Below, in pieces: positions 52,449 through 61,262 of a stretch of DNA of 64,000 nt; positions within the stretch are counted from its first letter, which is position 1; each line of letters starts with the position of its first letter. Position numbers and translations under genes: made by a program. Source of the stretch: Nostoc linckia FACHB-104 (lineage in GTDB: Bacteria > Cyanobacteriota > Cyanobacteriia > Cyanobacteriales > Nostocaceae); the NCBI RefSeq assembly GCF_014696615.1, contig NZ_JACJQJ010000027.1, positions 44,561 to 108,560 of the forward strand, written 5' to 3'. The notes under the pieces were generated by a model. It was not told the DNA's origin. It worked only from the letters and a program-made list of their open reading frames with translations, and did no database searches.

Positions 52449-53360
52449 ATGAAAAAAATTACCACGCTTTTTACTGAAGAACGCAACCAACTACAGATAG
52501 ATATTGAAAATGCTAATAGTATTGATGCTGTAGTCAAGCTAGTTCAAAATCGATTAGATAATTTAGAAAGAGTTTACATTAGTGAACTAAATTTAACACA
52601 AGTGCGATTGGCAGCATTTTTTCTAGATATGCTGAGACAATCAATTAGCAGTATAGCAGCAGCAAATTTTGCTCCTATTACTTCCACCGCAGCACAGCAA
52701 TTTATTAATCCAGTTAGCAAAGTTTCCGCCAACAGATTAATTATCAAACTGCTCAAAGTGCTGCTGTATTTAGGAATTGTAGCTTGGTTATTTTATTTAA
52801 GTAAAACTACACCCGGTGCTTGGATGGGGATTTTATTAACTGCTGTGCTTTTGGGTTTAGAAGTAGTGCTACAACTCGATAAAAGCAATGCAGAAGAGAA
52901 TTTAACATCACCAGAAAATCTGAAATTACCTCAACCTCTCCTAATGGTAGATAGCAAAATTTTGTTAGATAACCTAGCTGATGCACTCAACACCATTGAC
53001 TTAGCAGTTGCTAGATTTGAAGAAGGAAACAAATCAACGGGTGAGAGTGGTATAGAAGAACTTCCAGAGTTGTTGGGTTTTCTGCAAAAGCTAATGGGCG
53101 CATCATTTCTGGATAAACCCCAAATGGCGATCGCACTGACGCAACTTCTCCCCCAAATTTTAATGGAACAGGGAATCCGGGCGCAAATTTACAAAGCCAA
53201 CGACTCCGCAAGCGATCGCAATTATTTTGACTTTGAGCCGAGTATTGACCCTGACACCAAAGATTACGTCACTTTAACCCCAGCGCTGCTAAAAGGCGAT
53301 CGCTTGCTGCGACGGGGTAGAGTCATTGAACCAGCGTATTCCCAGGCTAAAGAATCATAA
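52449..53360 (+). CDS. Unknown membrane protein upstream of the Hsp70-like gene
   Basis: 303 aa, no family recognised. Residues 1-95 are helical and charged. Two hydrophobic helices follow at about 97-117 (LIIKLLKVLLYLGIVAWLFY) and 124-142 (AWMGILLTAVLLGLEVVLQL), then a cytoplasmic part with VDSKILLDNLADALNTIDLA, an ELPELLGFLQKLMGASF helix and a C-terminal KDYVTLTPALLKGDRLLRRG. The last segment could contact a partner. It precedes the Hsp70/actin-like gene in the same direction, 229 bp apart, suggesting a two-gene unit. Confidence 0.7.
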   Translation: MKKITTLFTEERNQLQIDIENANSIDAVVKLVQNRLDNLERVYISELNLTQVRLAAFFLDMLRQSISSIAAANFAPITSTAAQQFINPVSKVSANRLIIKLLKVLLYLGIVAWLFYLSKTTPGAWMGILLTAVLLGLEVVLQLDKSNAEENLTSPENLKLPQPLLMVDSKILLDNLADALNTIDLAVARFEEGNKSTGESGIEELPELLGFLQKLMGASFLDKPQMAIALTQLLPQILMEQGIRAQIYKANDSASDRNYFDFEPSIDPDTKDYVTLTPALLKGDRLLRRGRVIEPAYSQAKES

Positions 53361-53482
53361 GGGGCTTCCAAAATATATTATTGCTTTTTTGGCAGGGGAG
53401 CAGGGAGCAGGGAGCAGGGAGCAGGGGGGAGAAAGAAAATATTCTCTGTTGCAAATTGAATTATTTTATAGAAATCCCTAAG
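53361..53482. repeat. Degenerate GGACTTCC-family element with GGGAGCA tandem repeat
   Basis: The ends GGGGCTTCCAAAATATATTA and, on the opposite strand, CTTAGGGATTTCTATAAAAT resemble the MITE at 45138. Inside is a run of AGCAGGG heptads (about 53393-53428). It separates the two genes of the Hsp70-like unit. It is followed by a TGACCAATGACAAA-type repeat up to the start of the next gene. Confidence 0.6.
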
Positions 53483-53589
53483 TAAAAACACATTAGGTTG
53501 TCCTTTGTTATTTATTATTAGTCATTGCATTGACAAAGGACAAAAGACTAATGACCAATGACAAATGACCAATGACAAATAATAAGAGC

Positions 53590-55512
53590 ATGGAAATTTT
53601 AGAAACAGTCGGTTTTGATTTGGGACATGGTGAAACAGCTGTAGCCAAAGCTATAGTCGAGAGTATTGAACCTCCACAAATGCTGGAGGTGAATAATAAG
53701 AAAAATCAAATTACAGCCCTTGGTTGGCATCCTAAATTGGGCTATCTTGTAGGAGAACAAGCCTTAATTCAAGCTGGCGTTACTCGACTAGAAATTTCCT
53801 TTAAAGAAAAACCCAAAAATGATGCTAAATATCGGGAAACTATTAGCACATTTGTGGCAACTTACTACCGCCTCTTAAAAGAAAGTAAACAAATTGAAGG
53901 CGGGGAAACTACATACTTTTATGTGGGTTGTCCTTCTGGGTGGTCAGTGAGCGATCGCATAGAATATCAAAAGCTACTACAATCAGCCGGGATTGATTTC
54001 CTCAATGTTATTCCGGAATCACGGGCTGCTTTTATGCAAGCCAAAGAAGCCGGGAAATTAGAGTATGAAAAACTGCTTTCATCGGTGTTAATTGTTGATA
54101 TTGGTTCTTCAACTACAGATTTTACCCTAGTAAAAAGCTTACAAGAAATTCCCATAGATTTTGGTAGTAATATTTTAGGAGCATCATTAATTGACAAAGC
54201 TATTTTTGAGCGTACTCTTGCCCAACACGAGCAAAAGCAATTACTAGAAAAAGTCTTTGCCGAATATCCTCACCACCAAGCACGTTGTGAACTAGCTTGT
54301 CGCAAAACTAAAGAAGATTACTTTTCTAACGAACAGCTATATAGCGATACTCAATCATTTGCCCGTGGCTTTGAGTCTATCAACGAACAAATTTATTTTA
54401 TCCCCCAAGTTAACAAATTAATTATGGGGGAAATATTGCATCAACCTTTAGCTGCATTAGGGGGAAAAAGTTGGATGCAAGCATTTAATGAAGCAGTTAA
54501 AGAAGCAAAAGAACAACTCGACCAACAAGGAATAGTACCAAAAATATTACTGATGACTGGTGGTGCATCACGAATGAAATTTACCCACCAAATCTGTCAA
54601 GAAATCTTTCCCGAACCTGAAACCCTCCTGCGTCCCGACCCAGAACCAGAACGTTGTATTGCATTAGGTTTAGCACGTGTTGGCAGATGGGATTTGCGGG
54701 CTACTGCCTTTAAACAAGAAGTTAACAAACTGATAGAATCAAACAAACTTGAAGAATTAATTTCGCGACATATTCCCGAATTAATTGAATTGTTAACCCA
54801 ACCCCTAGCCAATGGTTTAATTGAAAATGCCGTGCGCCCAGGAATTAAAGACTGGCAGAAAAATAAAATCAAGACCTTAAGCGATTTAGAAACATCCATG
54901 AAAAATCGCGCAGAGGATTGGTTACAAGGGAATATTGCCCAGCAAATAATTAACAATCAATGTATTAGTTGGTTTAATAAAAAGATTCAACCAGACTTAG
55001 CCGCAGAAACCGATCCAATCTGTCGTAAGTTTCAAATCCCTAGAAGTAGTTTGAGGTTTGAAGATAGTATAGACCCTGCTTTTGTCAACCCAGAATTAAG
55101 AATTGGTGATGCAATTCTTGCTGAAACTGTAGGGTTAATTGTTAACGTCATTATTGGCGGGGGTACTCTGGCTAGCATCATCACCCTAGTACTCACCGGA
55201 CATTTTACCTGGCCCATCGCATTAGTATATGGTGCTTCTGCGATCGCAGCTGGAATGGAATTCAATCGTAAAGGTGTACAAGATGCAATCAAAGCCAATG
55301 TAGATGTTCCTGGTTGGTTGCGTTCTAGCTTTTTAAATAACAAAAAAATTGACGAAATGTGCGACAGAATCAAGCCAGAGTTAGAGCAAGTTTTTCAAGA
55401 ACAGCTAACAGCTAATCAAGAAGCTTTTGACAAATTAATTGCCAAAGTTGAGCAAGGATTAGAGGCTGCACTTTCCACCAAAGTACAAGAAGCAATTATC
55501 CTTATCCAATAA
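53590..55512 (+). CDS. Hsp70/actin-like ATPase with C-terminal membrane segments
   Basis: 640 aa. Actin/Hsp70 ATPase fold: phosphate-1 loop GFDLGHGETAVAK, phosphate-2 VLIVDIGSSTTDFTLV and adenosine motif LLMTGGASRMKF. No DnaK substrate-binding domain follows. A helical region (about 395-495) leads to two hydrophobic segments at about 500-555 (GLIVNVIIGGGTLASIITLV, WPIALVYGASAIAAGMEF) and a helical C-terminus. This layout suggests a membrane-associated ATPase. ATG 53590 is preferred because the ATG at 53572 is part of a TGACAAATGACC repeat. Function unknown. Confidence 0.75.
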   Translation: MEILETVGFDLGHGETAVAKAIVESIEPPQMLEVNNKKNQITALGWHPKLGYLVGEQALIQAGVTRLEISFKEKPKNDAKYRETISTFVATYYRLLKESKQIEGGETTYFYVGCPSGWSVSDRIEYQKLLQSAGIDFLNVIPESRAAFMQAKEAGKLEYEKLLSSVLIVDIGSSTTDFTLVKSLQEIPIDFGSNILGASLIDKAIFERTLAQHEQKQLLEKVFAEYPHHQARCELACRKTKEDYFSNEQLYSDTQSFARGFESINEQIYFIPQVNKLIMGEILHQPLAALGGKSWMQAFNEAVKEAKEQLDQQGIVPKILLMTGGASRMKFTHQICQEIFPEPETLLRPDPEPERCIALGLARVGRWDLRATAFKQEVNKLIESNKLEELISRHIPELIELLTQPLANGLIENAVRPGIKDWQKNKIKTLSDLETSMKNRAEDWLQGNIAQQIINNQCISWFNKKIQPDLAAETDPICRKFQIPRSSLRFEDSIDPAFVNPELRIGDAILAETVGLIVNVIIGGGTLASIITLVLTGHFTWPIALVYGASAIAAGMEFNRKGVQDAIKANVDVPGWLRSSFLNNKKIDEMCDRIKPELEQVFQEQLTANQEAFDKLIAKVEQGLEAALSTKVQEAIILIQ

Positions 55513-55533
55513 AATATAATCTGAGTAAATTGG

Positions 55534-55560
55534 ATAATTTATGTTCTGGAAGTCCCTAAG
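55534..55560. repeat. Single end of the GGACTTCC repeat family
   Basis: On the opposite strand it reads CTTAGGGACTTCCAGAACAT and continues AAATTATCC, matching the ends of the MITE at 45138. It lies immediately between the stop of the Hsp70-like gene and the 42-bp tandem repeats. Confidence 0.65.
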
Positions 55561-55571
55561 CTCAAAATATT

Positions 55572-55812
55572 AAGATAGAAGCTGCTACAACTTGCGCGGA
55601 ACACGGAAACGTTAAAGCAGAAGCTGCTACAGCTTGCGCGGAACACGGAAACGTTAAAACGGAAGCTGCTGCAACTTGCGCGAAACACGGAAACGTTAAA
55701 GCAGAAGCTGCTGCAACTTGCGCGAAACACGGAAACGTTAAAGCAGAAGCTGCTGCAACTTGAACAGAAGCTGCTACAGCTTTTACAAAACAAGAAAACA
55801 TCAAAGCAGAAG
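55572..55812 (+). repeat. 42-bp minisatellite encoding a 14-residue repeat
   Basis: Four full 42-bp units (starting 55572, 55614, 55656, 55698) plus partial units up to about 55812. In the plus frame each reads K-A-E-A-A-T-A/T-C-A-E/K-H-G-N-V, open from 55561 to a TGA at about 55761, but without a start codon. The units differ by only a few bases. It could be the detached tail of a neighbouring gene. Open frames on the other strand are Cys/Ser/Phe-rich artefacts of the repeat. Confidence 0.8.
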
Positions 55813-55814
55813 TT

Positions 55815-55916
55815 ATACTAATTTGAAAAAAGAATGCAACAGATTGTAGGGGCAAGGCACTTCCTTGCCCTCTAAAAGATATTGATGTATCGCAAACATT
55901 ATTTGATTTGGTATTA
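55815..55916. repeat. About 100-bp MITE-like element (GGGGCAAGGCA family)
   Basis: It runs from ATACTAATTTGAAAAAAGAA through GTAGGGGCAAGGCACTTCCT to CGCAAACATTATTTGATTTG and ends GGTATTA. It is the inverse of the copy at 47184. The ends form imperfect inverted repeats (AATACCAA...). Confidence 0.7.
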
Positions 55917-55968
55917 CTTAAGCCAAGGCTAGCGCACCTAAAATTTCTCATGCTATATGTAATTATCT

Positions 55969-56916
55969 ATGACAATTACACCTCAAATTGAAATTCCAGA
56001 CAAATTACCATTCTTAGAAAAATTATGTTGGCAAAGAGTAGATTTGCAAAATCTTACTCTTTTAGAAATGCTCAAAATATATGAGCGAGGCTGGCATTAT
56101 CGAGGTATTTTAGGTGATTTAAGCCAAACAGAAGTATTGTTTGTGCAAGATTTAGCTAAATATTATAATTCATGGCTAGGGGCGCAAATGTTTGCCAGGG
56201 AATTTCATCAAAAAATTTTTAATGTACTGAATCAACTCAATGCTAATTTTTTATTAGAATGTGGCGCATATTTTGGCGGAGGTACTCTTATTAGTTTAAA
56301 TAATGACGAATATAGATTAAGTAAAGATATAGATTTTCTCTGTTCTACAGGTATGGGCTATAGGTTATTGCGAAAGGCGATATCTGAACATCAATATAAT
56401 GCCATTTTTAATACACAAAAAAACTTCAAATTACCCAGAGAAATCAAAGCCGACCAGTATGGTGTGAGATTTGCAATTATAGCTGATGAAGTTTTAATTA
56501 AATTTGAAATTATTATGGAAGGGCGTATCGAATTGGGAGAACCAGTATATCCCAGTTGGTCGCCTGTACCATGCCTCAATCAAATTGATAGTTTTGCGGA
56601 AAAACTTTTAGCCAATTCTGATAGATGGAATGATTCTTTTGTAGAATCTAGAGATTTAATTGATTTAGCTATTCAAAGGCTTAAGTCTCCAATTCCTCAG
56701 GAAGCTATTGATAAAGCAGAAGCAGCTTACCCTGTGATTGAACCCTTGAAACAAGCGATATTATTTTTCCAAAATCATCCCAATTATCGAGACAAATGTT
56801 TTACAGCTTTGGGAATTAATCAAGCAAGTAAAATTATTGATGGTATTGATTTAATGGCTAAGGATTTTTGTTTAGAAAAAACAGCCAGAACATTTAGTGA
56901 ATATCCAGCAGAATAA
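55969..56916 (+). CDS. AbiEii/AbiGii-type nucleotidyltransferase
   Basis: 315 aa. The nucleotidyltransferase core FGGGTLISLNNDEYRLSKDIDF has the G-G-T and S-x-DID pattern typical of AbiEii proteins, followed by VLIKFEIIMEGRIEL and AEKLLANSDRWNDSFVESRD. AbiEii toxins transfer nucleotides to tRNA or other targets and normally pair with an AbiEi antitoxin gene; none is adjacent. It may be an orphan toxin-like protein or a component of the neighbouring Hsp70-like unit. ATG 55969. Confidence 0.65.
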   Translation: MTITPQIEIPDKLPFLEKLCWQRVDLQNLTLLEMLKIYERGWHYRGILGDLSQTEVLFVQDLAKYYNSWLGAQMFAREFHQKIFNVLNQLNANFLLECGAYFGGGTLISLNNDEYRLSKDIDFLCSTGMGYRLLRKAISEHQYNAIFNTQKNFKLPREIKADQYGVRFAIIADEVLIKFEIIMEGRIELGEPVYPSWSPVPCLNQIDSFAEKLLANSDRWNDSFVESRDLIDLAIQRLKSPIPQEAIDKAEAAYPVIEPLKQAILFFQNHPNYRDKCFTALGINQASKIIDGIDLMAKDFCLEKTARTFSEYPAE

Positions 56917-57063
56917 TATATGAAAGTATAAGTTTGCGAGGTAAAGATTATCTTCAGGGCAAGGCATTGCCTTGCCCCTAACTGTGCAATTCATCTATCA
57001 GAAAAACCCAGCATCACATCAGGTTAATTTTATCCGCGTTTATCGGCGTGCATCTGCGGTTAA

Positions 57064-58248
57064 TTATCCCACTGATTGCGAACTCAACGCTTCAAATTGT
57101 TGCCAGCAAAGATACAACGCACGGGGTACATGGAAACAGCCTTTCCATTTGCCACCTTTAAGATTTAACAACACTTCCCCACGCCGATTTAAATAGCCAA
57201 ACCACTCACCATATTCAGGATCGGCAAAGTGTGACCAAGTATAATTGTGCATTTTATTATACCAATCTCGACATTCCGCACGACCTGTTAAGCGATCGCC
57301 CATTGCTAACGCCACCAAAGACTCTAAATGCACCCACCACAGTTTTTGATCCCATTCCAGTTGTTGGGGAGGATGTCCCGCCGCATCCATAAAGTAATAC
57401 AATCCACCATATTCATTATCCCAAGCAAAATTGAGGATATTTAGCACCACATCCACAGCTTGGTTAATTGTTTTTGTATCATTACGGCGATGGGCAATAT
57501 CCATAATGAACCACATCGCTTCGATACCGTGACCGGGATTAATTAATCTCCCTTCAAAACAATCTACGTGAGAACCATCAGGGGCAACATTTTCATACAT
57601 CAGCCCCCGTTCTTTGTCGAGAAAATCGTTCATCACTTCCTCAACAGTCATATCCAAGACTTTCTCTAGGGTTTCACTGGGTAGTAACCGTGCCATTTCC
57701 AGAGTCAGGTTAGCTAAAATCATCGGTACAGCCAAGGATTTCATCGGGCGTGTACCTGGATAAGCCTTGGTATATTTGCCCTTGGGGTTATCCTTGCGGC
57801 GCAAAACATTATTGTAAGCTTGCATAGCGATATCCCTTGCCCAATCTTCACCACAGGCGAGGGCGTATTGACTAAAAGCCATCGCTGCAAAGCAATCAGA
57901 AAAAATATTGTAGGGTTGGACTAAAGGCTGACCTTCACGAGTCAAGGCAAAGTACCAGTTACCATCGCTATCTCTACCATGTTGAGAAAGGAAATTCGCG
58001 CCATTAGTAGCAATCTTGAGCCAATTGTCGCGTTTTTCTAGCTGGTTATACAGCATAGAAAAAGTCCACACCTGACGATTTTGCAGCCAGATAAATTTAT
58101 CTGTGTCATAAACTTTACCCTCACGATCCAGGCAAGTGAAATAGCCACCTTGTTCCCAATCAATTGAGTATGTTTCCCAAAATGGGAGTACATCGTGCAG
58201 CAGCGTGTTTTTGTAAAGTTCAGCTAGTTCTTGAAAATCCTGCCCCAT
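57064..58248 (-). CDS. N-acylglucosamine 2-epimerase (AGE) family protein
   Basis: 394 aa, an (alpha/alpha)6 barrel. [50 protein letters not shown] (His likely catalytic) and [13 protein letters not shown], then [18 protein letters not shown] enzymes interconvert GlcNAc and ManNAc, often with ATP as effector; related proteins epimerise cellobiose or mannose. ATG 58248 is preceded by TGGGGG; an ATG five codons upstream (58263) is possible. Confidence 0.85.
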   Translation of the reverse strand: MGQDFQELAELYKNTLLHDVLPFWETYSIDWEQGGYFTCLDREGKVYDTDKFIWLQNRQVWTFSMLYNQLEKRDNWLKIATNGANFLSQHGRDSDGNWYFALTREGQPLVQPYNIFSDCFAAMAFSQYALACGEDWARDIAMQAYNNVLRRKDNPKGKYTKAYPGTRPMKSLAVPMILANLTLEMARLLPSETLEKVLDMTVEEVMNDFLDKERGLMYENVAPDGSHVDCFEGRLINPGHGIEAMWFIMDIAHRRNDTKTINQAVDVVLNILNFAWDNEYGGLYYFMDAAGHPPQQLEWDQKLWWVHLESLVALAMGDRLTGRAECRDWYNKMHNYTWSHFADPEYGEWFGYLNRRGEVLLNLKGGKWKGCFHVPRALYLCWQQFEALSSQSVG

Positions 58249-58798
58249 AAATGCCCCCAGCATTGTACTAAAACTAACAGCGTTAATTATTACCGAATTT
58301 TAGATTTGAGATTTTGAATTTGGGATTGACGATTGAAAATTTAAAATTTCCACAGGTTTGTTCGCGTAGCGTTACCAGAAGAGGCAAGGGAAATAAGCAT
58401 CTCGTACAAGCCCCATTCATAAGGAGTGCTTATACAGCAATACAGTCCAGATATGCTCATTAGTGATTGATTTGTCAGCTAGCACAATTGGGGGATTCTC
58501 CCCCAAACCCCCGATTGGGTGACGGTTGCGTCCCCCAAACCCCCTCCAAAATTATTGTTTTGTTGTCAATTTATTTTCTTAACTGAACTGTATTGGCTTA
58601 TACGGGGCGAAGTCCAAGCTCCGTTCCGGTCTTCCCCTCTGCTCCCTGCCCCCTGCCCCTTTTCCTCTTGTTGACCAGAAGCTAGCCCCAACTTTTAAGC
58701 TTTGGAGTCATAATTTGGTAAATTTTGTTTCAGGTGATTAATTATGCATCAGGGGCAAATAGCTGTAAATGTAGCTGAAACAATTGCGAAGAGGAAAT
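58249..58798. repeat. Intergenic region with a 158-bp MITE-like element
   Basis: No gene in 550 bp. At 58438-58595 an element starts CAATACAGTCCAGATATG and ends, on the other strand, CAATACAGTTCAGTTAAG; inside are GGGGGATTCTCCCCC palindromes and CCCCCAAACCCCC tracts. CCCCTGCCCCCTGCCC-type tandem sequence follows at about 58635-58665. Confidence 0.6.
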
Positions 58799-58987
58799 AT
58801 GGAAAGTCGAGAATTCGATGTGGGTGGGTATGTTGAGCAGATGGCATTGTTGGTAAATTTACAACTGCGGGATGAGTACCGTGATGGAGTGGTGGCGAAT
58901 TTTGAGAGAATCAAAGCGATCGCTCAACTCGTGAATGAGTTTCCTATAGCTGAAGAAGTTGAAGTTGCACCTGTGTTTGAACCATGA
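58799..58987 (+). CDS. AtzG-like small subunit (DUF4089 family)
   Basis: 62 aa. Helical protein with FDVGGYVEQMALLVNLQLRD and VVANFERIKAIAQLVNEFPI, matching the DUF4089/AtzG family. AtzG forms a complex with the amidase AtzE. The ATG follows GAGGAAAT; an upstream TTG is rejected. The stop overlaps the start of the amidase gene (ATGA), the usual arrangement. Confidence 0.8.
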   Translation: MESREFDVGGYVEQMALLVNLQLRDEYRDGVVANFERIKAIAQLVNEFPIAEEVEVAPVFEP

Positions 58988-60357
58988 ATGATGCTGTATC
59001 AATAGCGGCGGCTGTACGTGCGGGTAAGGTTAGCGCTGTAGAAGTTACCAAAGATGCTTTAGCCACAATTGCGGCACGCGATCGCGAAATCAATGCTTTT
59101 ACGGCGGTAATTGCGGAAACTGCTTTGGCTGATGCAGCACGCATCGACAAAGAAATTGCCCAAGGTAACAATCCTGGCTCGTTGGCGGGTGTACCTTTTG
59201 CCGTGAAAAATCTCTTTGATGTTGCTGGTTTAACAACTCTAGCGGGTGCGAAAATTAATGCCGAAAATCCCCCAGCTACCCAAGATGCAACCTTAGTAGC
59301 CAGGTTGAAACAAGCTGGTGCGGTGTTAGTTGGGGCGTTAAATATGGATGAGTACGCCTATGGGTTTATGACAGAAAATGCCCATTACGGTGCTACTCAT
59401 AATCCCCATGATTTACAGCGCGTCACTGGTGGTTCTTCAGGTGGTTCGGCGGCGGCTGTGGCTGCGGGTTTAGTTCCGTTGACGCTAGGTTCTGATACTA
59501 ACGGTTCGATTCGCGTTCCCGCTGCTTTTTGTGGAATTTTTGGTTTAAAACCGACTTATGGTAGGTTATCGCGGGCTGGGGTAGCTTTATTTTCTACCAG
59601 TTTTGACCATGTTGGCCCCTTTGCTCGTTCGGTGCGAGATATTGCGACGGCTTTTGATATTCTCCAAGGAGAAGACGATCGCGATCCTGTATGTACAAAG
59701 CGTTCACCGGAATTATGTTTGCCCCAAATTCACGAAGATATATCTGGGATTAGATTTGCCATTGCTGGGGATTATTATACTCAGGGTGCAGAACCAGAAG
59801 CTTTGTTAGCAGTAGAACAAGTTGCGCGGGCTTTGAATGTAACTGAGTATGTAACGCTACCAGAATCCCATCGCGCTAGGGCTGCAGCCTTTGTGATTAC
59901 AGCCAGCGAAGGCGCAAATCTGCATATAGAGAGATTGCGATCGCGTCCCCAAGACTTTGATTTTGCCACACGCGATCGCTTTTTAGCTGGGGCATTAATC
60001 CCCAGTCAATGGTACTTGCAAGCCCAGACATTTAGAAGATGGTACCGCGATCGCGTGCGAGAAATCTTTCAAAATGTCGATATAATTCTGGCTCCAACTA
60101 CACCAATGGTAGCGCCATTAATTGGGCAAACAACCATGATTTTAGATGGACAAGAAATTATCATTCGTCCCCATCTGGGATTATTTACGCAACCATTATC
60201 TTTCATTGGCTTACCTGTAATCTCAGTGCCAATTCAACGTCCCAATGCCTTACCTTTAGGCGTGCAATTAATCGCTGCACCCTATAATGAAGCATTAATT
60301 TTAAAAGTCGCATCTTTCCTAGAAGCGCAGGGAATAGTATCAGCACCAGTAGTTTGA
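58984..60357 (+). CDS. AtzE-family amidase
   Basis: 457 aa, amidase-signature family: catalytic Lys in VPFAVKNLFDVAG, cis-Ser and nucleophile Ser in VTGGSSGGSAAAVAAGLVPL and GSDTNGSIRVPA. AtzE-type enzymes hydrolyse 1-carboxybiuret in cyanuric acid and urea-related nitrogen recycling. Pairing with the AtzG-like gene supports this subgroup over GatA. The rest of a cyanurate pathway is not in the window, so the natural substrate is open. Confidence 0.85.
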   Translation: MNDAVSIAAAVRAGKVSAVEVTKDALATIAARDREINAFTAVIAETALADAARIDKEIAQGNNPGSLAGVPFAVKNLFDVAGLTTLAGAKINAENPPATQDATLVARLKQAGAVLVGALNMDEYAYGFMTENAHYGATHNPHDLQRVTGGSSGGSAAAVAAGLVPLTLGSDTNGSIRVPAAFCGIFGLKPTYGRLSRAGVALFSTSFDHVGPFARSVRDIATAFDILQGEDDRDPVCTKRSPELCLPQIHEDISGIRFAIAGDYYTQGAEPEALLAVEQVARALNVTEYVTLPESHRARAAAFVITASEGANLHIERLRSRPQDFDFATRDRFLAGALIPSQWYLQAQTFRRWYRDRVREIFQNVDIILAPTTPMVAPLIGQTTMILDGQEIIIRPHLGLFTQPLSFIGLPVISVPIQRPNALPLGVQLIAAPYNEALILKVASFLEAQGIVSAPVV

Positions 60358-60476
60358 AGCAAGGAGAAAAGGGGAAAGGTTAAAGGTTTTTCCCTTTCCC
60401 CCTTCCCCTTACACCCTTCCCCTTCTGACGTGTTGATTTACCATACGATCAGAGAATTTCAACCCAGAGTGTATTT

Positions 60477-61094
60477 ATGACTGCTGAAGTAACATCTACG
60501 GCTACACCTGACTTGGCGATATTATTCCAAGCTACGGCTGCTTATCGCGGTGAAGGTGGTAAACTTCCGACTGCAGCTTTAGTAGTGGATGCGTTGCTAG
60601 CAGCAGAAAAAGCAGCCAAGCAGGAAAGATTAATTTATGATTTTGAGTCGCTTGTGGGTAAATGGCGGCTCTGCTTTGCTACGGGTACCCGCAAGGTGAG
60701 ACAGCGCGGGGGAATTGTTTTAGGTAAGGGTATATATATGCCCAAATTTGCTGCAGCACATATTTCTTTTAGTAAGACTTCCGCAGCAGATTTAGGTAAA
60801 GGCGAAATAGGCAATCAGGTGCAAGTCGGCCCAGTATTATTGAAGCTGACAGGGCCAGCAAAATATTTAGGTAAGAAAAATCTCTTGGCCTTTGACTTTA
60901 CGCAAATGCAAATTAGTCTATTTAATCGCGTTGTTTACAACGGGCAAATTCGCTCTGGTAAAGTTGAGAATCAAGATTTTTACACTCAGCCAATTGCAAA
61001 GCAAGCCTTTTTCGCTTTCTTCTTAGCTACAGAAGATTTTATCGCGGCTCGTGGTCGTGGCGGCGGATTGGCGCTGTGGATTCGGGAGAAGTAA
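60477..61094 (+). CDS. Plastid-lipid-associated/fibrillin-like protein (tentative)
   Basis: 205 aa. FESLVGKWRLCFATGTRKVR near residue 60 resembles the opening strand of PAP/fibrillin lipocalin-like domains, and VQVGPVLLKLTGPAKYLGKK, LLAFDFTQMQISLF continue a beta-rich fold. No signal peptide. Fibrillin-like proteins bind lipids or carotenoids at thylakoids and lipid bodies. The match rests on few motifs, so this is a tentative call. ATG 60477. Confidence 0.5.
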   Translation: MTAEVTSTATPDLAILFQATAAYRGEGGKLPTAALVVDALLAAEKAAKQERLIYDFESLVGKWRLCFATGTRKVRQRGGIVLGKGIYMPKFAAAHISFSKTSAADLGKGEIGNQVQVGPVLLKLTGPAKYLGKKNLLAFDFTQMQISLFNRVVYNGQIRSGKVENQDFYTQPIAKQAFFAFFLATEDFIAARGRGGGLALWIREK

Positions 61095-61262
61095 TATCGT
61101 GTTCGCTGAAAAACTGTTCGTTAAGGCTGCAAGGGGGCAGGGGGCAGGGAGAAACGGGGAAAATCTTCTGAATCCTTGATATGAAGCTGCGAGAACATAG
61201 TGTATCAAATCTGCATTTTCCCCCTGCTCCTCCGCTCCCTGCTCCCCTGCCTCTTTTGAGGC

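Noticed and set aside
55572..55812. Possible CRISPR array
   Set aside because: The repeats are directly contiguous 42-bp units without unique spacers, and no cas gene is near.
55539..55951. Two Cys/Ser/Phe- or Ala-rich minus-strand open frames
   Set aside because: They are translations of the opposite strand of the 42-bp minisatellite and an adjacent MITE; no start signal.
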